Origin: UBA1479 sp038109305
GTDB lineage: Bacteria; Pseudomonadota; Alphaproteobacteria; Rhodospirillales; Casp-alpha2
Assembly (NCBI GenBank): GCA_038109305.1
Contig: JAYNIR010000014.1
Coordinates: forward strand, 1-64,000
Reading direction: 5' to 3'
Length of the DNA: 64,000 nt
Shown here: positions 18,784-27,942 of the stretch, in pieces
Position numbering within the stretch: position 1 is the first letter of the stretch
Layout: the number at the start of each line of letters is the position of its first letter
The notes under the pieces: model-generated
Seen by the model: the letters and a program-made list of their open reading frames with translations, nothing else
Told to the model about the DNA's origin: nothing
Database searches by the model: none
Position numbers and translations under genes: made by a program

Positions 18784-19302
18784 GTGGACCTGATCTATTT
18801 CATCTTCTCCGCCGTGTTGCTGATCGCGGGTGCGTTGGGCGCCATCGCCATCTGGGCGCCCCGGCGGACTTGGGTCCGCTTCGCTGCCGTCGGCGCGGTC
18901 ATGCTGTTCATCCCGGTCGCCTACGTTCACGCGGTGGAACTTTTGTCGAAACCCAAGCCCATAGAATACGCGTGGTTCGAACGCACACGCGACAAGGCCA
19001 TCGTGCTGGGCATCGATTTCGACGAGGGCAATTCGATCTATCTGTGGCTGCGCCTTGCCGGCTCCAACGAACCCCGGTATTTCGCGATCCCCTGGAGCCT
19101 GCCGCTGGCCCAGCGCCTGCAGGACGGGCTGGAAGACGCGGTCAAGCGCAATTCGGTATTGGTCATCACCAACCCGTTCATCAAGCCGGGGCCCGACGAC
19201 TGGGGCGATCTGAACGTGCAGATCAAACCGCCGCCGGCGCCGCCCATGAAGAAACCGCAGATTCCGCCCCGGATCATCGATCCCCGCGAATTTAAGATTT
19301 AA
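18784..19302 (+). CDS. two-helix membrane protein, third gene of the ExbB-like module
   Basis: It starts at a GTG (18784) after AGAGGA and has 172 residues. Two hydrophobic helices lie near 3-22 and 33-52, followed by a soluble domain with VLGIDFDEGNSIYLWLRL and a proline-rich tail (KPPPAPPMKKPQIPPR). No family is recognised. The close 23-bp spacing to the preceding gene argues for a joint function. The proline-rich tail is reminiscent of TonB-like linkers, but it lies at the C-terminus and no TonB box-binding domain is visible. Confidence 0.7.
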   Translation: MDLIYFIFSAVLLIAGALGAIAIWAPRRTWVRFAAVGAVMLFIPVAYVHAVELLSKPKPIEYAWFERTRDKAIVLGIDFDEGNSIYLWLRLAGSNEPRYFAIPWSLPLAQRLQDGLEDAVKRNSVLVITNPFIKPGPDDWGDLNVQIKPPPAPPMKKPQIPPRIIDPREFKI

Positions 19303-19499
19303 CGCGAAGGCCGTCCCTCCGGCTGGGCGTTGCCTGTCACGATGGGTTGTTCCAACAAATCGTCGATAAACAGACACACGAATTGCGTTCGGTTCGCGAC
19401 CCCGGATTTCGCATAAAGGCGCGCCAATTGCGCGCGGAGTAAGCATCCGCTCATGCCCCGGAGGCAGGGAAATCGGGGCGGGCTGCCGTCGATGTCCAT
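19299..19499 (-). pseudogene. LuxR-type helix-turn-helix remnant
   Basis: The frame contains LRAQLARLYAKSGVANRTQF followed by VCLFIDDLL, which matches the recognition-helix end of LuxR-type DNA-binding domains (pattern HLxxIYAKxGVxxRxxLV). The rest of the regulator is missing. It ends against the third gene of the ExbB-like module and is a decayed fragment. Confidence 0.6.
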
Positions 19500-19630
19500 C
19501 GCGGCTAGCCACCTGGACTTACCGCCAGATCCAAGCGGTCACCAAGGATTTTAGCCCGACCTTTCAGAAAATTCAGAATCTGAAGTCACGGGCTGAATGC
19601 GACTTCCATCGCTATACGCTCTTGTAATTC

Positions 19631-21322
19631 ATGATCATCGTGGTTATTACGGAAGCGTCCGTCGCGTATCTCGGCCTGACACAGATTGCACGCCTTTCAA
19701 CCTTAGGAGGCTTCATCGGCCCCGAACCGAAATTTGCACTTGCCGTCAGTCATTTTCAGGACGGCGACCTGCCCGAGGCGGAACGCCTGCTGCTGGAAGT
19801 TGCCGCGGAAACAGGTGGGAATGCGGACGTGTACGGGCGATTAGCGGTCATCGGGCTGAACACGGGGCGAAAGGATCAGGCGCTTCAGTGGCTCGCGCAA
19901 TCCGTTTCTCTTGCCGGTGCCGACATCGACCCGTTGCTGTTGAAATCCGAAATCATGGCGGCGCTGGAAGACCCGGCGACGGCGATCGCGGCATGTGAAG
20001 ATGCGGCCGCGATCCAGCCGCGCGACCCCAGGCCCTGGATGCGTATCGCGGCGATCCACCGCCATAATGACCGGCGCTACGACGCCATGGTCGCGTGGCG
20101 GAAGGCGCTGGAGATCGATCCCAATCATCCGTCGGCCCACGCCAACATGGGCGTGATGCTGAAACACCGCGGCGATGTCGTCGGGGCGGAAGACCATTTT
20201 GTCCGGGCCTTGGCCTTACGCCCGAATGACGCGGGCGTGCGCCTCAGGCTCGCCGACCTGATGGCCGAAGGCGGCCGGTATGCGGACGCCGCCGGTGAAT
20301 ACCGCCGGGTGCTGGAGATCAAGCCCGACAACATCCAGGCGCTGGTCAATCTGGGCTATGCGCTCCTGGAAACCCGCGACTACGAAGACGCACTTGCCGC
20401 CGGCAAGCGGGCGGGGGCCCTCGACCCGGCCCTCGACCACGCGCATCACCTGATCGGCCGGGCGCGGTATTATTTGGACGACGGCGAAAAAGCCGTCGTC
20501 TCCCTCAAGCGGTCGATCGACATCAATCCCGGGTTCGTCATGGCGCACGCGAGCCTAGCGAAACAGTTTCTCGCCATGGGCCGGGCCGAGGACTGCCTTG
20601 CTGCCGCCGAACAATGCCTGGATCTTGACCCGGCAAACACCACGGCGCTAGCCTACAAGGCCGTCGCCTTGACCGAGGCCGGACGGCGCGCTGAGGCCGA
20701 GGCGATTTTGGATTTCGACACCTTCGTCCGCACGACGGTGTTTACCGACGCTCCCGGCTTCGGCGATATGGATGCATTTAACCAAGCGCTCGCCGAACAC
20801 GTCGCCGGGCACGAAACCATGGTCGCGAACCCGTCCAACAAATCGACCATCGGTGGGGGGCAGACATTGGAATTGCTCGACGGCGATCCGGGGCCCGTGG
20901 CGGTGCTGGCGGACATGATAACGGGTTCGGTGGAGCAGTACATGGCCGAGGTCGCCCAGGCGGCGCCGGACCACCCCCACGTTAAGGCCTTGCCTGAGGA
21001 GTGGGGCCTGATTTCCTGGGGCGTGGTGCTGGGCGACGAAGGCTTTCACCACATGCACATTCACGATTCAGGCTGGCTTTCCAGCGTCTATTACATTCGG
21101 GTACCGCCGTCGATCGCGCGACAGCCCAACAGCGACGCGGGCTGGCTCGAATTTGGGCCGCCGCCGCCGACCTTCCCGACGAAGGCCCAACACCCGTCCC
21201 TCAGATTGCAGCCGGAAGAAGGAAAACTGGTCCTGTTCCCGTCGAGCTTCTATCACGGGACCCTTCCGTTTCGGGACGCAGCACCCCGGATAACCGTGTC
21301 ATTCGACATCGTGCCGAAATAA
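19631..21322 (+). CDS. TPR-repeat protein with C-terminal putative 2OG-Fe(II) oxygenase domain
   Basis: About nine tetratricopeptide repeats (roughly residues 30-370, for example IDPNHPSAHANMGVMLKHRG and ALVNLGYALLETRDYEDAL) precede an oxygenase domain. The domain shows HHMHIHDSGWLSSVYYIRVP and KLVLFPSSFYHGTLPF then RITVSFD, fitting the 2OG-FeII_Oxy_5 type. The start is uncertain: AGGAGG at 19705-19710 is followed 4 nt later by an in-frame ATC, where related proteins would have Met, so the true start may be there. A paralogue lies at 39501-41347. Hydroxylation of a protein or peptide substrate bound by the TPR array is possible but untested. Confidence 0.82.
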   Translation: MIIVVITEASVAYLGLTQIARLSTLGGFIGPEPKFALAVSHFQDGDLPEAERLLLEVAAETGGNADVYGRLAVIGLNTGRKDQALQWLAQSVSLAGADIDPLLLKSEIMAALEDPATAIAACEDAAAIQPRDPRPWMRIAAIHRHNDRRYDAMVAWRKALEIDPNHPSAHANMGVMLKHRGDVVGAEDHFVRALALRPNDAGVRLRLADLMAEGGRYADAAGEYRRVLEIKPDNIQALVNLGYALLETRDYEDALAAGKRAGALDPALDHAHHLIGRARYYLDDGEKAVVSLKRSIDINPGFVMAHASLAKQFLAMGRAEDCLAAAEQCLDLDPANTTALAYKAVALTEAGRRAEAEAILDFDTFVRTTVFTDAPGFGDMDAFNQALAEHVAGHETMVANPSNKSTIGGGQTLELLDGDPGPVAVLADMITGSVEQYMAEVAQAAPDHPHVKALPEEWGLISWGVVLGDEGFHHMHIHDSGWLSSVYYIRVPPSIARQPNSDAGWLEFGPPPPTFPTKAQHPSLRLQPEEGKLVLFPSSFYHGTLPFRDAAPRITVSFDIVPK

Positions 21323-21332
21323 GGCCGAAGAC

Positions 21333-21944
21333 TTAGTAAAGCTGGTCCTTGTAGCGCTTCATCATGTCTTCCTGAGATTCCTCGGGCCCGTCGAGGCCGG
21401 CCTGCTCGTTGATGATGCGGCTGATGGTCGGCAGGTTCGCGCGGTCGATCTGGCTCGCCGGGTCCCACAGTTTCGATCTGACCAGCGCCTTGGCGCAGTG
21501 CATAAACACTTCCCGGATGCGGACGACCATGACCGTTCTGGGAAGCTTCTTGTTCACCTCGAACCGTTTGAGAAGGTCATCTTCATCGCGGATTTCGGCG
21601 TCCCCGTTGACGCGAAGCGTTTCGTTCACGCCGGGGATCAGAAAGATCAGGCCGACATGCGGATTTTCGATGATGTTCTTCATCCCGTCGATGCGGTTGT
21701 TGCCGGGCCGGTCGGGGATGGCGATGGTGTTGTCGTCGATCACCTGAACGAAGCCGGGCATGTCCCCCTTGGGCGACACGTCGGCGCTGCCCGATTTACC
21801 CTGGGTCGCGATCAGCACGAACGGGGACAGGCTGATGATCCGCCTGGAATGTGTTTCCAGTTTCGGCAGCACCTTAATCGCTGCCCGGCCGGTCGGCTCC
21901 GGGTAGATATCGCGAAGCTGGTCCTCGGTTTCGATCCGCGCCAT
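21333..21944 (-). CDS. FMN-dependent PPOX-type flavoprotein (MSMEG_1061-like)
   Basis: The start is the ATG at 21944, giving 203 residues; the longer frame runs into guaB. The split-barrel flavin fold is suggested by FVLIATQGKSGSADVSPKGD, DNTIAIPDRPGNNRIDGMKN and IFLIPGVNETLRVNGDAEI, which are hallmarks of this pyridoxamine-oxidase-like family. MARIETEDQLRDIYPEP at the start is also characteristic. Substrate is unknown. It lies 19 bp downstream of guaB and is probably co-transcribed. Confidence 0.82.
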   Translation of the reverse strand: MARIETEDQLRDIYPEPTGRAAIKVLPKLETHSRRIISLSPFVLIATQGKSGSADVSPKGDMPGFVQVIDDNTIAIPDRPGNNRIDGMKNIIENPHVGLIFLIPGVNETLRVNGDAEIRDEDDLLKRFEVNKKLPRTVMVVRIREVFMHCAKALVRSKLWDPASQIDRANLPTISRIINEQAGLDGPEESQEDMMKRYKDQLY

Positions 21945-21963
21945 GGCGCCGCCCTCGGTTTTT

Positions 21964-23442
21964 TTAAGGATTGGTCCGGTAGTTGGGCGCTTCGCGCGAG
22001 ATGGTGATGTCGTGTACGTGGCTTTCGCGAAGACCCGCATTGGTGATGCGGCGCATTTCCGTCTTGGTGCGAAGGTCCTGAATGTTCGCGCAGCCGGTAT
22101 AGCCCATGGCGGCTTTCAGGCCGCCGACCAATTGGTGCAGGATCGTGCCCAAGGGCCCGCGGTAAGGCACCCGGCCTTCGACGCCTTCCGGCACCAGTTT
22201 CAGGTTGTCCGACACTTCCGCCTGGAAATACCGGTCGGCGGACCCGCGCGACATGGCGCCTAAGGACCCCATGCCCCGGTAGGACTTGTACGACCGGCCT
22301 TGGTATAGGAACACCTCGCCGGGGCTTTCGTCCGTGCCGGCGAACAGCGACCCGATCATCACCGATTCCGCACCCGCCGCGATGGCCTTGGCGATGTCAC
22401 CGGAATATTTGATGCCGCCGTCGGCAATGCACGGCACGCACGCCTTTTCGCAGGCAGACGCGGCTTCCATCACCGCCGTCAATTGCGGCATGCCGACGCC
22501 CGCGACCATCCGCGTGGTGCAGATGGTGCCAGGACCGATACCGACCTTGACCGCGTCCGCGCCCGCATCGATCAGCGCCTGGGCGCCGTCGGCCGTGGCG
22601 ACGTTGCCGGCGATGATCTGCGTCTGGTTGGACATTTTCTTGATCCGGTTGACGGCGTCCAGCACGCCGCGCGAATGGCCGTGCGCCGTATCAACGACGA
22701 TCACGTCCACTTCGGCGTCGATCAAGGCTTCGGCCCGAGCCCGGCCGTCGTCGCCGACGCCGGTTGCGGCGGCGGCGCGAAGTCGGCCCTGCAGGTCTTT
22801 GCTGGCGTGCGGGTGGGCCTGTTCCTTTTCGATGTCCTTCACCGTGATCAGGCCGGCGCAGCGATAGGCGTCGTCGACCACGATCAGCCGTTCGATCCGG
22901 TACTTGTGGAGTAGGCGTTTCGCTTCGTCGCGGGTGGTGTTTTCCTTCACCGTGATAAGGGGCAGGTCGTCGCGGGCCTGCGTCATCAGTTCCGAAACCG
23001 GTTGTTTCAGATTTTCCGCGAAGCGGATATCCCGGTTGGTCAGAATGCCGACCAGTTTGCCAGTGTCCCGTTCAACCACGGGCAGGCCGGAAAACCCGGT
23101 CGTATTTTTGATGTGCAGCGCGTCGGCGAGGGTTTGGTCCGGATACATGGTGATCGGGTTGATCACCATCCCGGATTCGAATTTTTTCACCTTGCGGACT
23201 TCCGCCGCCTGTTCCTCGGGCGTCAGGTTCTTGTGGATGACGCCGATGCCGCCCGACTGCGCCATGGCGATGGCGAGGGCGCTTTCCGTCACCGTATCCA
23301 TGGCGGCGGAAACGAGCGGCACCCTGAGCCCGATTTCGCGGGTCAGGCGGGTCGATGTATCGGCGTCTGCGGGAAGAACACTGGACGCGGCCGGGACCAG
23401 GAGAACGTCGTCGAAGGTGAGAGCTTCCTTAATGTCGGCCAT
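21964..23442 (-). CDS. guaB: inosine-5'-monophosphate dehydrogenase
   Basis: This enzyme oxidises IMP to XMP, the committed step to GMP. The start is the ATG at 23442 (MADIKEALTFDDVLLVP), giving 492 residues. The two CBS domains fall near 95-210. The active-site loop carries the catalytic Cys in GIGPGTICTTRMVAGVG, and the mobile flap appears as RYFQAEVSDNLKLVPEGVEG. XMP made here feeds GuaA at the left end of the window. The gene lies on the same strand as rlmE and ppx/gppA. Confidence 0.97.
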   Translation of the reverse strand: MADIKEALTFDDVLLVPAASSVLPADADTSTRLTREIGLRVPLVSAAMDTVTESALAIAMAQSGGIGVIHKNLTPEEQAAEVRKVKKFESGMVINPITMYPDQTLADALHIKNTTGFSGLPVVERDTGKLVGILTNRDIRFAENLKQPVSELMTQARDDLPLITVKENTTRDEAKRLLHKYRIERLIVVDDAYRCAGLITVKDIEKEQAHPHASKDLQGRLRAAAATGVGDDGRARAEALIDAEVDVIVVDTAHGHSRGVLDAVNRIKKMSNQTQIIAGNVATADGAQALIDAGADAVKVGIGPGTICTTRMVAGVGMPQLTAVMEAASACEKACVPCIADGGIKYSGDIAKAIAAGAESVMIGSLFAGTDESPGEVFLYQGRSYKSYRGMGSLGAMSRGSADRYFQAEVSDNLKLVPEGVEGRVPYRGPLGTILHQLVGGLKAAMGYTGCANIQDLRTKTEMRRITNAGLRESHVHDITISREAPNYRTNP

Positions 23443-23551
23443 GCCAAAACGATCCTTATCCGATCTGAGTTGGCGGCCCATCATACACAAGGATCAGGCC
23501 TTGCCAAGAAACTTCGCGGTGGATAGTTCGGGCCCCGGCGGGTCCCGGAAA

Positions 23552-24274
23552 TCAGCCGTTTTCCGGGCCGTCCACACCGCGAAATCCGGTCGCAACGACG
23601 TACGATTCGGCGGAATCGGAGCGGCTCGCGGGCGGTTTGGCGTGCTTGACCTGGCGGAAATCGCGTTTCATGCGGGCCAGCAATTCGTTTTCCGTGCCGC
23701 CTTTCAGGACCTTGGCGACGAAGGCGCCGCCGGGCGCCAAAACGTCCAGCGCAAAATCGTATGCCGCTTCGCACAGGTTCATGATGCGCAGGTGATCGGT
23801 CTGCCGGTGGCCGGTGGCGGGGGCGGCCATGTCGCTCATGACCAGATCGGCAAGGCCGTCCATGGCGCATTTCAGGGTGTCCGGCGCGTTCGGATCCATG
23901 AAATCCTGGGTGATGACGGCGGCGCCGGCGACCGGTTCCATTTCCTGAATGTCGAGGGCGACGACCTGACCGCCACGCGCGCCCGAACCGCCGACGGCTT
24001 CGACGGCGACCTGGGTCCAGCCGCCGGGTGCAGCGCCCAGATCAATGATGCGCGCCCCTTTTTTCAGTAGCCCGAACATGCCGTCCAGTTCCTTCAGTTT
24101 GAAGGCGGCGCGCGACCGGTATCCGCGCGCCTTGGCCTCGGCCACATAGGGGTCGTTCAACTGCCGCTCGAGCCAGCGTTTGGAGGAGAGCTTTCTTCCC
24201 CTGGCGGTTTTGACCCGTTCGGTGGCCGTGCGGCCGGTGAAGCGGGTTGTGCCCTTGCCGGGTTTTTTGGGCAT
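23552..24274 (-). CDS. rlmE: 23S rRNA U2552 2'-O-methyltransferase RlmE (FtsJ)
   Basis: The start is the ATG at 24274 (MPKKPGKGTTRFTGR), giving 240 residues; the longer frame overlaps the phosphatase gene. SAM motif I is IIDLGAAPGGWTQVA. The catalytic K-D-K-E series is seen as the Lys in SRAAFKLKELD, the Asp in VMSDMAAP, the Lys in AKVLKGGTE and the Glu in SDSAESYVV. It is 8 bp downstream of the Ppx/GppA gene, a frequent alphaproteobacterial pairing. Confidence 0.94.
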   Translation of the reverse strand: MPKKPGKGTTRFTGRTATERVKTARGRKLSSKRWLERQLNDPYVAEAKARGYRSRAAFKLKELDGMFGLLKKGARIIDLGAAPGGWTQVAVEAVGGSGARGGQVVALDIQEMEPVAGAAVITQDFMDPNAPDTLKCAMDGLADLVMSDMAAPATGHRQTDHLRIMNLCEAAYDFALDVLAPGGAFVAKVLKGGTENELLARMKRDFRQVKHAKPPASRSDSAESYVVATGFRGVDGPENG

Positions 24275-24282
24275 CGCGCGCC

Positions 24283-25302
24283 TCAGACGGCGGGATGTTC
24301 CTGCATCATCTGAACCAGCAGCCCTTCGCGGACGCCCCGGTCGGCGATGCGGATGCGGTCGGACCGCCAGCGTTCGGTGATCGCCGTCAGAATGGCGCAG
24401 CCCATGACCATCAGGTCGGCGCGTTCGGGCCCCACGCAGGGCAGGTCGCGGCGCTGTTCCCACGACATGGACGATACTTCCGCCGCCATGTCTTCGATGA
24501 CGCTGAAATCCAATACCAGCCCGTCGACCTGGGACCGGTCGTAGCGCGGCAGGTTCAGGTGCAATGCGCCTAGAGTCGTCACCGTGCCCGACGTACCGAG
24601 CAGTAACGCGCCCTCTTGGTTGAAATGATTCGAAATCCCGTTTGCATCGTCGAACGGCTGAAGCATGTAGTCGATCTCGCCGACCAGGCAGCGGAACCCT
24701 TCCTTGGTGCAGTCGGGGCAGCCGTTCTTTTCCATCAGGTTGACGACGCCGACGGGCAGCGACGTCATGGCGATGGTGCGGGGCAGGGCGCCAGTCAGGT
24801 CGACCCAGTTGAGTTCCGTCGACCCGCCGCCGATGTCGAACAACAGCGCCCGCGACGGTCCGTCCTTCAACAGCGGCAGGCAGCCGGTGAGCGTCAGGTC
24901 GGCTTCTTCCTCGGGCGGGATGGCTTCCAGCCGGATGCCGGTTTCGTCATGCACCCGGTCGAAAAAGTCCGAACGATTGCGGGCGAGGCGGCAGGCCTCC
25001 GTCGCCACGTGCCGCGCCTTCACCACGTTATGTTTGCTGATTTTCTTGGCGCACACCTTCAGTGCGCCGATGGTCCGGTAGATCGCGTTTTCGCAAAGTT
25101 TCTCCGATTTGGTCAGGCCTTCGCCCAGCCGCACCATGCGGGAAAACCCGTCGATCACCGCCGGGCCCTCGTTCGACGGCTGGGCGATCAGCATGCGGCA
25201 GTTGTGGGTGCCCAGATCGATGGCGGCAAAGCACGGCAGGTCCGGGTGTTTCGCCCGCCTGTGCCCGCCACACTTTCTCTCGCCCCAAAGACGGCTCGAC
25301 AT
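24283..25302 (-). CDS. Ppx/GppA family exopolyphosphatase / pppGpp phosphohydrolase
   Basis: The 339-residue protein has the actin-like ATPase fold. The phosphate-1 loop is AAIDLGTHNCRMLIA, the catalytic Glu lies in PPEEEADLTLTG, and the phosphate-2 loop is LLFDIGGGSTELNWV. It lacks the C-terminal HD-like domain of long Ppx forms. It could degrade polyphosphate or pppGpp; family similarity does not separate these. It heads a minus-strand run with rlmE. Confidence 0.88.
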   Translation of the reverse strand: MSSRLWGERKCGGHRRAKHPDLPCFAAIDLGTHNCRMLIAQPSNEGPAVIDGFSRMVRLGEGLTKSEKLCENAIYRTIGALKVCAKKISKHNVVKARHVATEACRLARNRSDFFDRVHDETGIRLEAIPPEEEADLTLTGCLPLLKDGPSRALLFDIGGGSTELNWVDLTGALPRTIAMTSLPVGVVNLMEKNGCPDCTKEGFRCLVGEIDYMLQPFDDANGISNHFNQEGALLLGTSGTVTTLGALHLNLPRYDRSQVDGLVLDFSVIEDMAAEVSSMSWEQRRDLPCVGPERADLMVMGCAILTAITERWRSDRIRIADRGVREGLLVQMMQEHPAV

Positions 25303-25330
25303 TGTTAATCCAGCCTATTCTTTTTATACT
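25302..25330 (+). promoter_or_regulatory. putative sigma-70 promoter for tRNA-Gln
   Basis: TTGTTA (25302-25307) and TATACT (25325-25330) are separated by 17 bp, close to the housekeeping consensus. The predicted start would lie about 100 nt before the tRNA gene. Confidence 0.4.
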
Positions 25331-25440
25331 CCTCTAACCGCTATCTTAAGCGTGCGGCCCCGCCGATCCAAGCCCCTTCCGTCGGTTGCGTACGGGAACG
25401 CCAATGGGTATATATCCGCCGGGCCTCGGGCCCCGACCAA

Positions 25441-25515
25441 TGGGGTATGGTGTAACTGGTAACACGACGGACTCTGACTCCGTTATTCTAGGTTCAAATC
25501 CTAGTACCCCAGCCA
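25441..25515 (+). tRNA. tRNA-Gln (anticodon CTG)
   Basis: The acceptor arms TGGGGTA and TACCCCA pair over 7 bp. The D arm GTGTAACTGGTAACAC, the anticodon stem ACGGA/TCCGT with loop CTCTGAC (anticodon CTG) and the T arm CTAGGTTCAAATCCTAG are all canonical. The discriminator is G and CCA is encoded. It reads CAG and is not a stop suppressor. Confidence 0.95.
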
Positions 25516-25523
25516 ACAAAAAA

Positions 25524-25547
25524 GGCCCCGCGCTTGCGGGGCTTTTT
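25524..25547 (+). terminator. Rho-independent terminator after tRNA-Gln
   Basis: GCCCCGC (25525-25531) pairs with GCGGGGC (25536-25542) and is followed by TTTTT. It starts about 10 nt after the tRNA CCA end. Confidence 0.88.
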
Positions 25548-25580
25548 CGTTATCCGGGCGCCGTTGTCAGGTAGGCCGGA

Positions 25581-25739
25581 TTACTTCAGCACGCAGCTTT
25601 TGGCGAAGGAGCCGGCGTCGTTCGCTGACCACTCGCCCTTGGGCTTGTTCTTCATCTTTTCGCACTATTCCTTAGAGCCCGGCTCAGGGCTGCAGGTGGT
25701 TGCGAAGGAAAGCGACAGGATCGCCACGGTGGTGACCAT
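25581..25739 (-). pseudogene. DUF3012-type small lipoprotein-like protein with in-frame TAG
   Basis: The frame from the ATG at 25739 has a hydrophobic leader ending in a Cys (VAILSLSFATTC), then SPEPGSKE, a TAG at 25667-25665, and CEKMKNKPKGEWSANDAG, SFAKSCVLK. DUF3012 proteins carry CSPEVGSxxWC at this point, so TAG most probably replaces TGG (Trp). Everything else is intact over 53 codons. Either this is a recent nonsense mutation or a sequence error. Confidence 0.68.
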
Positions 25740-25803
25740 GCATAAGCGTGTAATCCAGTGTATTGATGTACCTCTCGAAACCAAAATTAGCTGATGAACG
25801 CGC

Positions 25804-25945
25804 TTATACTAGGGCGAATTCCGGCCCGTCCTTGGCCAAAAGAATGTGCCCGGCGCCCATCTGCAACAGGGCACGCCGCGTCTGATGCAGGAAAAAATCC
25901 TACCCGTCGGCGACGAGGACGGAAAGTTCGGATAGTTTTTTGGGT
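25804..25945 (-). pseudogene. CheY-like receiver domain fragment
   Basis: The frame reads LSELSVLVADG, a TAG, then DFFLHQTRRALLQMGAGHIL and LAKDGPEFALV before a stop. This matches the first 45 or so residues of a response-regulator receiver (VLVVDDN...ALxxxGxxxIxxAxDGxEAL), with the stop at the DDN region. The phosphorylation site and the rest are gone. Confidence 0.5.
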
Positions 25946-26109
25946 TGGCGGCACCCGCTCTTGGCATGCGTGGCGGGGGGCGCATGGGGGCGGTGATATG
26001 AATGGACCGTTTCTCTTGTCCGATTTCATGCCCGTTTCTCAGGCATTGCTAGGATGGGGGGGCAGTCGTTTAGAACTGGTTAAGATCGGTTAAGATTTCG
26101 GCAAACGGC

Positions 26110-27942
26110 ATGGCGGAAGACGAAAACACGAGCCCCGGCGGAATAGGGGGAGCTGATCTGGACTGGAGCGAACAGGCGCTGACCTCCCGCCGGTTCGGCG
26201 ACGTCTATTTCTCGGCCGCTGACGGGCTTGGCGAAACGCGCCATGTGTTCCTCGACGGCATCGGCGGGGCGGATGCCTGGGCGGGCCGAGGCCGGTTCAC
26301 GGTCGGGGAGCTCGGGTTCGGTACGGGGCTGAATTTTCTGGCACTATGGGATCTGTGGGCGCGGACGGCGGGGTCGGACGGCAGGCTCGATTTTATCTCG
26401 GTCGAGGGATATCCCCTGACCGCCGAAGACATGGCCCGCGCGCATGGGGCCTTCCCGGAATTTGACGTCATCTCTCGGCAATTGCGGGCGGCGTGGCCGG
26501 ATCGGACGCCCGAGTTTCATCATCTGGTTTTGGATGGCGGGCGGGTGCGGCTGACGCTTTTGTTCGGGCCGGCCCTACCCATGCTCCGCGACCTGCGCGC
26601 CCAGGTGGACGCGTGGTTTCTGGACGGGTTCGCGCCGTCGAAAAACCCCGGCATGTGGACGGACGGCGTGTTTGCCCAGGTCGCCCGGCTTTCAAAACCT
26701 GGCACGGCGCTCGCAACCTTTTCTTCCGCTGGTGCGGTCCGGCGCGGCTTGGCGGCGGTGGGATTCCAAGTCGAAAAACGTCCGGGCTTCGGCGGCAAGC
26801 GGGAATGTCTCCGCGCTCGGTACAACGGAACTGCCGAGCCCGCATCCGCGCCAGTGCTAGCACCGGGTGCCTCCGTCGCCGTCATCGGCGCGGGCATTGC
26901 GGGCCGGGTGGCGGCGCGGTCTTTGACCGGCGCGGGGATGGCCGTCACGCTGTTTGCCGGCGGCGGTGCGGGCGACGCGCCGCCCCGGGTGCTGGTGTCG
27001 CCCCGGTTGGCGCACCCGGCCGATCCTTACGGCGCCTTCATGGCGCAGGCTTTTACCCATGCGGCGCGATTGCTGCCCGCGGGCGAAAATATGGGTGCGC
27101 TGCATCTGCCCCCAGAGGAAGACACCCGCGTCCGCGACCGCCGACGGCTTGATCAGCTCGGCTGGCCTGAGGCCCTGGCGCGGCCGGTCGACGCCGATGC
27201 GGCATCGGACCTTGCGGGCGTCCAAGTCGCCAACGGCGGCCTGTATTTCCCCGAGGCGCGGTTTCTTGACCCCGCCGCGTGCGTGCCGGTGGACGGCGTC
27301 GAGGTCATCGCCGGGCGTGTTACCGCCGTCGACGGCGGACGCGTCGGTTGGCCGTCCGGCGAACGCCGGTTCGACGCGGTCGTGCTGGCCGCCGGTCCGT
27401 GGTGCGGCGAGTTGGTCCCGGCGGCGGGGGCGGGCCTTTCCACCAACCGGGGGCAGTTGACGTATCTTCCGCCGACCGAGGCATCAAAACACCTGCGCCT
27501 GCCCATCAGCTTTGGCGGGCACGTCACCCCGCAGACGGATTTGGGCACGGGCTTGGCGCACATCGCGGGATCGTCCTACGCACCGGTGGAAATTTCGGAT
27601 GACTGGCAGGCCGTCAAACCCAATTACCACCTGCGGCCCCTGGAAAAACTGGCGCAGGTCGCGCTGGCGCTTTCCGACGGATGGCGGGCCGCACCTATGG
27701 GCGGCTGGGCGGGCCTGCGCGCCGTGACGCCGGATCACCTGCCTGTGGCCGGGCAGGTCTGCGGGGCGGACGGCGTTTATGTCTTATCGGGGTTCGGGTC
27801 GCGCGGTTATCAGACGGCGTTTTTGGCGGCGGACATGGTGACGGCGGCGATGGCCGGCGGGCCGATGCCGGTTCCGGGACGCGTCGCAGAGGCGCTAAGC
27901 CCCGGCCGGTTTCAAGAACGGCAAAACAGAAATGGCGGTTAG
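26110..27942 (+). CDS. mnmC: bifunctional tRNA wobble-uridine modification enzyme MnmC
   Basis: The 610-residue protein joins the MnmD-type SAM methyltransferase (about 1-240; TVGELGFGTGLNFLALWDL and WFLDGFAPSKNPGMW) to an FAD-dependent oxidoreductase (about 250-600; VAVIGAGIAGRVAARSL, with VLSGFGSRGYQTAFLAADM near the end). It completes mnm5s2U at position 34 of tRNAs for Lys, Glu and Gln. It overlaps argE convergently by 4 bp. Confidence 0.92.
   Translation: MAEDENTSPGGIGGADLDWSEQALTSRRFGDVYFSAADGLGETRHVFLDGIGGADAWAGRGRFTVGELGFGTGLNFLALWDLWARTAGSDGRLDFISVEGYPLTAEDMARAHGAFPEFDVISRQLRAAWPDRTPEFHHLVLDGGRVRLTLLFGPALPMLRDLRAQVDAWFLDGFAPSKNPGMWTDGVFAQVARLSKPGTALATFSSAGAVRRGLAAVGFQVEKRPGFGGKRECLRARYNGTAEPASAPVLAPGASVAVIGAGIAGRVAARSLTGAGMAVTLFAGGGAGDAPPRVLVSPRLAHPADPYGAFMAQAFTHAARLLPAGENMGALHLPPEEDTRVRDRRRLDQLGWPEALARPVDADAASDLAGVQVANGGLYFPEARFLDPAACVPVDGVEVIAGRVTAVDGGRVGWPSGERRFDAVVLAAGPWCGELVPAAGAGLSTNRGQLTYLPPTEASKHLRLPISFGGHVTPQTDLGTGLAHIAGSSYAPVEISDDWQAVKPNYHLRPLEKLAQVALALSDGWRAAPMGGWAGLRAVTPDHLPVAGQVCGADGVYVLSGFGSRGYQTAFLAADMVTAAMAGGPMPVPGRVAEALSPGRFQERQNRNGG

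Noticed and set aside
22904..24070. 388-codon plus-strand frame across guaB and rlmE
   Set aside because: It spans two well-identified minus-strand genes and their boundary, which a real gene would not mirror.
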